Assembly (NCBI GenBank): GCA_032433595.1
Contig: JASWJB010000032.1
Coordinates: 62,001 to 126,000 of the forward strand
DNA: 64,000 bases
Direction: 5' to 3'
Origin: Conoideocrella luteorostrata
Lineage: Eukaryota; Ascomycota; Sordariomycetes; Hypocreales; Clavicipitaceae
Shown here: positions 56,462 through 64,000 of the stretch, piece by piece
How positions within the stretch are numbered: the first letter of the stretch is position 1
Layout of the letters: each line of letters begins with the position of its first letter
Notes under the pieces: generated by a model
The model's input: the letters and a program-made list of their open reading frames with translations, nothing else
What the model was told of the DNA's origin: nothing
The model's database searches: none
Program-made: the position numbers and the translations under genes

Positions 56462-57060
56462 CCATCCATCCCAAGCTTGGCCTCGGCTACTTATGCAGTA
56501 ATTACTCCGCACGCGTAGCTGACTGCGGAATATTCGGGATTCCGTAGTCAAACACAAATATTATAGTAGGTACTTTGCAATTATGCTCGATTGATAAGTT
56601 CGCGTCACTGCTTGGTAATCCAGCTCGTCATCGTCGTATCAATGCCGGGGGGAAAAGGGGGGCTTCCAGCCTAGCAAAGATTGAGCGGCGGCACGCTAAA
56701 CCAACAAAGGGGTCAGGGGTAGAAGACAGGCCACCCTAAATCGGGAATTGCATCATGGATCCATCTATATCCATCGATATAGCCTCCGGTGGACAGTGAG
56801 TGGGTGGACATGGATTGGACTTCGTAGGAGTCCACCTTTTTTTTTTCTTCTCTTAAACTTCCCGCGCTCGGCACATGCTGCCGGCTAACGAGACCCTGAT
56901 TCATCATCCATTACTCCGTACGGGGTAGTTAATTAGTTAGTTCGTATTCCAACTTGCGGCTCTGCTTATCGCGGAAACTCGTCATTCCGTGATAACCACC
57001 ACCCACCACCACGACTTGTACATAAAACCACTCAACCGCTCCTCCCACCTCACTCGCTCC

Positions 57061-58157
57061 ATGCTTCGCCTGGCCGCCCGTCCGCTCACCAATCATCGCC
57101 AGACCCTCAATCACATCAACACCATCACCATCACCATCGCGACGGCCAGATCATCCACCATGTCCGACAGCATCCAGCGCAACCCGCACCCGGACTTCCA
57201 AAAAGTCCAAGCCTCGCGGACGCGGCCGTCCAACCCCCCCTTCACATACACCCAAACGGCCTCTCCATCATGGACATTCGGCGCCGGCGCCAACAGCACC
57301 CCGTCCTCTCCCAAAGCCCACATCCCCATCAACCCGTACTCCCAGGACCGTCCCGCCGCCCTCAACTACAAGCTTCTCATCTCAGCCATTGTCCCGCGCC
57401 CAGTGGCATTCCTCTCCACCGTCTCGTCCGACGGACGGCCCAACCTCGCCCCGTTTAGCTACTTCAACATGATGAACCACGACCCTCCCATCTTTGTCAT
57501 CGGCTTCGCGTCGCCCGTGTCCGAGGCCAAAGACTCGCTCAAGAACCTGCTGGACACGAAGGAGGGCGTCATCAACATCATAAGCGACGATTACGTCGAG
57601 GCCGCTAATTCGACGAGTATCAATGCGCCGTTTGGGATTTCCGAATGGGATGTTAGCGGGTTGACGCCTGTGCGGGGCGAGGGCGGCTCGCAGGACGTGA
57701 AGGCCCCGAGGGTGAAGGAGGCGGTGTTCAGTGTGGAGGTTAAGCTCGATATGGTGAAGGAGTGGGAAAGTAGGCAGACGGGACGGAAGACGGGTACCAT
57801 GGTGGTGCTGGAGGGGCTGAGGTTTTGGGTGAGGGAGGATGCTATTAACGAGGATCGGAGCTTGGTTGATCCTGCTGTAAGTGGTTTTCTTTTCCTTTTT
57901 TTTTTTTTTNNNNNNNNNNTAAAAAAAAAGGGGGGGTTGATGCTTCGCCTAAAAATTTTTCTGAAAGGATGTATTATGACGGTGCGTGTTTTGTTGTGCT
58001 GACTCGCTCCTCTCTTCTACAGGTTTTGAGACCAATTGGTCGTCTGGGTGGCATTACGTATAGCAGGACAAACGAAGGGTTTGAGCTATTGAGACCGAAA
58101 TTCGAGGAGGATTTGGGTGGTGAAGTTGGCCTCAAAAAAATCAAGGAGCAGAAATGA
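57061..58157 (+). CDS. flavin reductase-like (FMN-binding split-barrel) domain protein
   Basis: Two exons, 316 aa: 57061-57876 and 58023-58157. The family binds FMN in a split beta-barrel and includes flavin reductases and related oxidoreductases; the substrate here is unknown. The domain core is LLISAIVPRPVAFLSTVSSD, NLAPFSYFNMMNHDPPIFVI, NLLDTKEGVINIISDDYVEA and, across the intron, LRPIGRLGGITYSRTNEGFE, all in the usual order. Two in-frame ATGs exist. The one at 57061 gives a 33-residue basic, Ser/Thr/Ala-rich extension (MLRLAARPLTNHRQTLNHIN) typical of a mitochondrial presequence. The one at 57160 (MSDSIQRNP) gives a cytosolic-type 283-aa form. The 146-bp intron contains a ten-base run of N, so its true length is unknown. 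Confidence 0.87.
57910..57919. other. assembly gap (10 N) inside an intron
   Basis: Ten N bases are flanked on the left by a poly-T run and on the right by T, nine A and seven G. The gap lies inside the intron of the flavin reductase-like gene, so the protein is unaffected, but the intron length is not reliable. Confidence 0.99.
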
Positions 58158-58371
58158 ATGTCGGCGGTGGGAATCATACGGCTTGGAGTTATTAAGGGAG
58201 GGGATAATGCATGAGACGCAACGCATCTATTCATACATCGTGAAAGGCACCTATATATATATCCGCATCTTACCTACATCGAGAGGCGCGGTGCCCCGCT
58301 CTATTTACACCAAAAATCGCTACCATCCAAAGGACAACTCAGACCCCGTCCCGCGCTATAGTTATATACCC

Positions 58372-60034
58372 CTAGAAATAGAAGCTCATTCCTGATTTAG
58401 AAATGATAAACTCACAACCCAGATTTGCCTCCTTCTCGTGTTCGTTCAACTGCTCCCATATGCTATTCCCGACATCCGGCCCATCATCCAATCGCTCCTT
58501 CACATGAATAATGATAATCTTGAGCCCCTCTAGAGGTCTTCTGGACTCTATTGATGGTTCCAGCAGCTCGATGTCCTGGAGGGAGAGTTCGCCAGTGGGC
58601 GTGGCAAGATGAGGTGTGTCAACGCTCAAGTCTGCGCTTCCTCCCTTGCCTACTGGGGCAGGAACTGTCGGCTTGATGGATTTTGGGGATACAGGGTCTT
58701 CAAGAACAGACCCTTGCTTGCTGAGGGGGTTCCGTCTTTGATGAAAGGACTCATCGAGACTCATTCGTTTGCGCTTTTTGGACTCAAACCCACTAACTTT
58801 GCGGGCTGCTGTTACCTCGCTCGCGAGAGTCTGCATCTCATCCATGATGAAACATGGCTTCAAATGCCCAAACAACCTATCATTACTTTGGGAATCGTCA
58901 TAGCTGCATTCGATAAATATAGCGGTCAACGTGCCGGCGGCGATTTTAGGAGCCGCTTCTTGCCAGACGTTTAAGTTCCGTGGACTCAGAGAAATGCTGT
59001 CCGGCTCGACATCTCCAAATATGAGAACCTCTCGACGGTGCGATTGGTCCTGTATAAAGTATGCACTGGAGTCATAGACGCAAAATCTCTCCTGCTCGCT
59101 GACATTACCGAATTGTGGCGATGGTGCTGCGGACAGAGATGCCTGGTTCAGAAGCGTTTGACCTCTCGGGGTTGCCTGGGCCGACAGATGACTATGCAAC
59201 TCTCTCCGGGGTGTCTGTGATGACGCATCATGACTGCCGAAACGGGTTGATGCGCTTGATGCCGAACCTTTGTGTGGGTGTTTCTCAATACAGTGCCCAT
59301 GGCTGACAGACCAAGTCTTAACTAAGAGGCCGTCACAGACTTCCGTGTATCCTTTACCCTCGCCATCCCCAAGTGCTGGACTCCCCCCTTCAACAAGCCT
59401 CAAGTAGGTGAGCAGTCCAGCTCCGTTGCTCTCATCACTCAAGTTGGGCCAAATAATATTGTTAAATATGTGATTTTTGAAGGCTTGGATGGTGCTCGGT
59501 AAGCCGGCGAGCTTTTTAGGTCGTGTTCCGGGCAGACCAGCCGTGTTAATGACAAATCCTGAAATGTGATCTAGATGAGGGTGAGTAATGAGATAGGTGT
59601 CGACTAACGAGCGCGTGATATGGGCTGCATTGGCGGCAACCGACGCGTAAGGTAATTCCAGACCGGTAAAGGGGCCGCTGGTGAGCTTGAAGGGTAAACT
59701 GGCAGGTGGCGGTGATGGGTAAGCTTCTTCAATGAGGCGGGATATGGCGGATAGATGCACGCCAGCATCTACAGCAACAATAGATCCCTTGGACCACTTT
59801 TCAGCTACTGAGCGAACTAAAAATGCTGTGACATTAGACTCCTGAGGACCTCCTCCCGAACCCTAGATGAAATTAGTCTTATGTTATGTCCATGAGGTGG
59901 TCACTGGAGATGGCGTGAGCATATTGACAGCGCTTGGAACGAAAGATTCGGCGTGTCCTCATTTACAGGGTGAGTTAATAGCTGCAACATACCAAAATAA
60001 TGACCTGCAGCGCAGGATCCGCATTCTCCCCCAT
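58372..60034 (-). CDS. PDE1: class II (low-affinity) cAMP phosphodiesterase
   Basis: Two exons, 510 aa: 59993-60034 and 58372-59862, with a 130-bp intron. Pde1 hydrolyses cAMP and damps PKA signalling, which in filamentous fungi controls germination, development and host infection. The short first exon gives MGENADPALQVIIL, joined to GSGGGPQESNVTAFLVRS and SIVAVDAGVHLSAI. The metal-binding THPHLDHISG motif of the metallo-hydrolase fold follows. Further family blocks are WSVSHGH, VLIFGDVEPD and FIECSYDDSQSNDRLFGHLK. A Ser-rich insertion separates the halves. The protein is longer than yeast Pde1 (369 aa), as usual in filamentous fungi. The gene converges on the flavin reductase-like gene, with 214 bp between stop codons. 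Confidence 0.93.
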
Positions 60035-62246
60035 CGCTCGTGACTGGCCCTTAATGCCGACCGTTGCAGAGTTCCCGAAACTCGAGCACGTGGCGCAGTA
60101 ATCCAGTCTGATAAGGAAATCTTTCCCAGTGACGGTCGAAGTTTTTTTCTCTTAAGCAGGATAGCCGGCGATGTCTAAACTTGCAACTTCGTTCAACCTC
60201 GAAGTAAAAGTAGGCACCGATGTTGAATTCTGGGTTGGTGGCCGCACGTGATGGGACCATGCAAATGTCAACTGTTGTGTGCGACGGTTTTATGGTGGCT
60301 GCGCTGCCAGTTTGAGTTAGTTACAGCGTAACTAAACTACAGTACTGTAACTAGTTAGTTACTCCGTACAGAGTTATTGATAATAAGCCACGTCCGGTTA
60401 GCTCCAACAACCTCCCGACTCCCGACTGGTCAAGTCAGTGAAACGGTCTGAAGTTCGGTAGAGTTGCGCCGTTCGAATGGTTCAGATGTCAGAGCCCCGC
60501 AATTTTTTGGTGCTTGTCAGATAGGAATCGTAGCGTAGCACCAAAGAGTCGCGACGAAGCGGACGAAGCATGCAAGGGAACGTCACAAGCGCTGTGAATA
60601 ATGGATCGGCGGCGGGCAACAGCGGCGGGTGACCCTGATTGTTATTGCATGTCGTGGAACAATGAGTCCAAAACCGAAAACATAAAGCGTCTCGTGAGAC
60701 CGGTGCTGTCGTGCTGCCTACTGTTGGTCGTCGGGAGTGGTTGGCTCTGTGGTGACTTGTTTCAAGACAATTTTCATCTATTGATTCATAGTGAGAATAG
60801 TGACGTGCCTTGGCTAGGATAATGGAGAGAGGCTTGTCAGAAGACGGGGGCTAGTTAGCGAGCACAATGAATCTGTATCAGTAAGCTACCAGAAACTGCC
60901 GCGATCTTGTCGCCTAGTTAAGTTATTTCACAACCGTACGGAGTGAAGAGCAAAGAGGCCAACAGACAGTGCTGTGGATGACCGATTGGATTAGGATCGA
61001 TCGTGGACCAACCAGCCGGATGCACATGCAGCATGCCGGCCGGGGCGCCATGTCATTGTTCTCGGCGATCCCGTTGACCCTCGCTCGAGACTGCGTGAGG
61101 CTGCTTGGGGCTGCTGGGGTGCATTCCATTAGAGCGCCATTCTTGGGCCATTTAGGCTCGACTCCTCCGTAGGATCCGATCTAGCATGCCGTAATGCAGT
61201 AGTGCACCCCAGTCGCATCCGCGTGTTGTCCTGCTAGTAAGCAAATCGGTGCACGTAATTCAAGGATTGCACATGCAGCATTAAACGACCCAGCTGGTGA
61301 AGGGGGGAGGAAAGGAGGGGAAAGGCATTCAAGTTCGGTTGTCCTAGCTGAACTACCAGCCCTAGTCAGGCTGTTTGCACCAGCTGACACCTGACAGCTG
61401 TCGGCCAGCCCACAATCTCACTTTGCCAGTTGGCAATTGCGACGCAGGAAAGCGCCAATTGACACGGCACTTCATAAAGTATCTAAAGTGTCTACGGACT
61501 ACTCCGTAAGGTACGTAAGGTAAGGTATGCAGGCAGCTGAGTCGATATTTCACTGCGACCCACCACTACAGGTATTCTCTTGTTCAGATCCTCTTGGGTA
61601 ATCTACGAGTCCTGCTGTTTGCGGCCACGGAAAATTGCTATTCATGCAGGGGTGTAAAGAATGTCCACACAACGTAAGATATTCTTTACAAACCAACTGA
61701 GGCATCTTAAATAGTACGGACATCGTAAGACTCAAAATTAGTGAATGGCGTAGTGATAACGCCTTACATTATGTAACATTTTACCCCAGCTGCCACCTTC
61801 TGCTGAATCTGCCATGCACTCAAAAACATCCGGCTTAGTTAGGTAATTAGTGGGCCAGTCTCAGCCCGAATGGCAAACTCCAACCTGTGGCTGCTGCCAG
61901 AAGCTTTAATTCCTCTAATGGAGGTCTTCCGTAAGTTATGCCTCACTTAGTTTCCCAAACTTCACGAACTCAGGAAGCATGCGTCCTACGTTCGGCTCAT
62001 CATCGAAATGTTTTGTTGGACATGTACTAATCAAAAAACAATTTCCACTTGTGATCAAGCGGAATAATGATGTCGCGGCCCTGCTTACGCTTACCGATTT
62101 GACCCGAAGAAACCACGCAACGGGTCCGTAGAATGCTCAGACAAAATCTGTATCGTAATCTCTTTGTGTTTTCTAAGTTATCGACAAACCTCGCCTCACA
62201 GCTTTACTACGCACCCTTTGTGTCGCGCGCAATCCACGCTGTCATA
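60035..62246. promoter_or_regulatory. divergent intergenic region between PDE1 and the phosphate carrier
   Basis: About 2.2 kb. TACTCCGTA lies at 60360-60368 and 61500-61508, and a one-base variant (TACGGAGTG) near 60937. A gtaaggtacgtaaggtaagg-like run is at 61506-61526. No open frame shows a family match. An ATG at 62133 is in frame with the carrier gene to the right. Confidence 0.4.
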
Positions 62247-63364
62247 ATGGCCACTCCCGTTTCCTTGGCGCAGGCGGTCAGCGAGAAGAAGCCTGAGGGT
62301 ATTGCTCTTTACTCTCGGTTCGCTTTTGCCGGCGCTGTCTGCTGCTCCCTTACCCACGGTGCCTTCACTCCAGTCGATGTGTACGTCTTGCAGCCTTCGG
62401 CTCTACCGGAAGTATTGGCGACTTGTTGACACCCCCACAGAGTTAAGACTAGAATTCAGCTCGACCCAGCTACCTACAACCGTGGTATGATTGGCGGTTT
62501 CCGTCAAGTAATCCAAAATGAAGGCGCTGGTGCTCTCCTAACCGGCGTTGGCCCAACTTTTGCTGGATATTTCATGCAGGGGGCGTTCAAGTTTGGTGGC
62601 TATGAGTTCTTCAAGCAGCAAAATATTAATTTACTTGGTATTGAAAAGGCCCGTCAGAACCGTGCTGCTGTTTACTCCGTGTCTGCCGCCAGTGCTGAGT
62701 TCTTCGCCTCCATCGCACTTTGCCCTCTAGAGGCTACCCGTATTCGCCTTGTTTCTCAGCCTGGCTTTGCCAACGGTTTGATTGGTGGATTTGGCAAGAT
62801 TCTTAAGAATGAGGGTATCGGTGCTTTCTACAGTGGTTTTGGGCCAATCCTCCTGAAACAGTATGTTGATGTCGGTGATAAGCTTCATAATGCACTGCCA
62901 CAAGCTAACATGAACTTTCAGGGTTCCCTATACAGTGACCAAGTTTGTTGCTTTCGAGAAGTTTGCCGAGACTATTTACGCTAGCCTCGGTGATAAGTCA
63001 AAGCTATCGGACGCCGCCCAGACTGGTGTCAATTTGGGATCTGGTCTTCTCGCTGGTTTTGCTGCTGCCATTGTGTCTCAGCCTGCTGATACTATGCTCT
63101 CCAAGATCAACAAGACAAAGGGACTGCCGGGTGAGAGCACTGTCTCCCGTCTTGTGAAGATTGCAGGTGAGCTGGGTGTGCGTGGTTCCTTCGCTGGTCT
63201 TCCTACACGTCTGTTTATGATCGGTGGTCTCACCGCCGGTCAATTCGCTATCTACGGTGACATTAAGAAAGCTCTTGGTAAGTATACTTTTTTTCTTTGC
63301 TTTCCCGATCAATACTCACCAGACATGCTTAGGGGCTACCAACGGTGTTGAAATTGCCAAGTAA
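62247..63364 (+). CDS. MIR1: mitochondrial phosphate carrier
   Basis: Four exons, 313 aa: 62247-62380, 62441-62860, 62922-63277 and 63333-63364. The carrier imports inorganic phosphate with H+ across the inner mitochondrial membrane for ATP synthesis. Three mitochondrial-carrier repeats are present, with signatures [16 protein letters not shown] and PADTMLSK. Conserved phosphate-carrier segments include [34 protein letters not shown] and [15 protein letters not shown]. All three introns (60, 61 and 55 bp) are GT-AG and phase-consistent, and the last exon encodes only ATNGVEIAK plus stop. An in-frame upstream ATG at 62133 would add 38 residues, partly basic (MLRQNLYRNLFVFSKLS), which could be a targeting sequence or leader. 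The 62247 start ([18 protein letters not shown]) fits the fungal family better. Confidence 0.94.
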
Positions 63365-64000
63365 ACAGCGCAGGCGCCATCGCTTCTTGCTTCCTCGTGC
63401 GAGCGACTGATACAAAGGATGGCCGCGTCATATGCGTAGCCAAACTGTCCTTTGGGATTCCCTGATCAGTCCTACTAGCAATAAGTGCGGACAGCGTAGC
63501 CGACGTGGTTCCTTTATGATGGAGGAGGCCTGAGATGCTACCAGGTAGAGAGAGGCAATGCACGAGGAGCAGATCAGAGACAACGGAGATTATTATATAC
63601 TGTATTAGGCCAACAATTAATGTTGACGTACTGTAGATGATGAGAAAAAACTGGTGATCAGCTGCATTGCTCCAATTGTTCTTTCACAGACTCTGAACAA
63701 ACGAAAGTCGTAAGGCGGTTTGCATGGTGATCATTTACATAGCCAGGTGCAATACTAACCCATTGTTCGGCCACAACAAACCATGTATCGAGACCAAGAA
63801 GACCCCAAATTCTCAGAATTGTGGGTACACTCGCTTCTGTAGTTTTAGACTATCAGACATGTGTAATTATTATTGTTATTATTAGCTATATTTAGGCAGC
63901 ATTTTCCTGAGTTCTCAGCAACCGGTACGTCAACTTCGATGGTGAATGAAGCAGAAAAAAGGAGCCACGTCGCGTGATCGACGTCCAGAATCAAGATCCT
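63365..64000. other. 3' flank of the phosphate carrier, no gene seen
   Basis: 636 bp at the right edge. Short open frames only; no recognisable coding or RNA feature. Confidence 0.5.

Larger units (their letters stand above)
55478..57060. other. intergenic region with a 92-bp tandem duplication and a simple repeat
   Basis: About 1.58 kb between two plus-strand genes. Besides the tandem duplication and the ATGC run listed separately, it holds TACTCCGTA at 56413-56421 and 56912-56920. A minus-strand open frame at 55462-55977 (171 codons) overlaps the 3' end of the C2H2 gene; it has no recognisable domain and was not called. Confidence 0.45.

Noticed and set aside
2..64000. A biosynthetic gene cluster, mobile element or CRISPR-like array
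   Set aside because: The identified genes are mostly unrelated housekeeping or regulatory genes. No synthase, transposase, long terminal or inverted repeats, or spaced identical repeats with unique spacers were found.

Overview
The window is nuclear DNA from a filamentous ascomycete, most likely a hypocrealean Sordariomycete. The evidence is a set of compact protein-coding genes on both strands, introns mostly of 49-80 bp with GT-AG ends and CTRAY-type branch sites just upstream of the acceptor, long untranslated gaps, and typical fungal families (Zn2Cys6 factor, F-box protein, APH-like kinase, class II cAMP phosphodiesterase, Pex8). No tRNA, rRNA, CRISPR array, virus or intact transposon was recognised. 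Gene models were built by hand: exon ends were chosen so that splice sites, reading phase and protein family all agree.

Layout. 0.9-12.9 kb: endonuclease G (NUC1), polyadenylation factor PFS2, an unknown small gene starting 14 bp from PFS2, a hexapeptide sugar O-acetyltransferase, DGAT1, the prenylcysteine methyltransferase STE14, and a TMEM170-type membrane protein. 13.4-15.4 kb: PEX8, followed by a 3.4 kb gene desert. 18.8-33.2 kb: a gene-dense housekeeping block with a Gly/Ser-rich repeat protein, phospholipase C, NRDE-2, 3-ketodihydrosphingosine reductase, URB2 and MIC10. 33.4-46.3 kb: a more accessory stretch with a membrane ORF interrupted by an in-frame TAG, a Zn2Cys6 factor, an F-box protein, an APH-like kinase and a decayed phosphotransferase relic. 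46.3-55.5 kb: a conserved unknown protein, a 5.2 kb desert, and a C2H2 regulator whose best model has a 1.2 kb first intron. 57-64 kb: an FMN-binding split-barrel protein with an assembly gap in its intron, cAMP phosphodiesterase PDE1 and the mitochondrial phosphate carrier.

The genes do not form a biosynthetic cluster. Shared themes are mitochondria (endonuclease G, MIC10, phosphate carrier), lipid metabolism and signalling (DGAT1, ketosphinganine reductase, phospholipase C), cAMP signalling (PDE1) and RNA metabolism (PFS2, NRDE-2, URB2).

The most unusual signal is not a gene. The nonamer TACGGAGTA / TACTCCGTA occurs at least 17 times exactly, against about 0.5 expected, and every copy lies outside the coding models. 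Two copies overlap to form a 16-bp palindrome.
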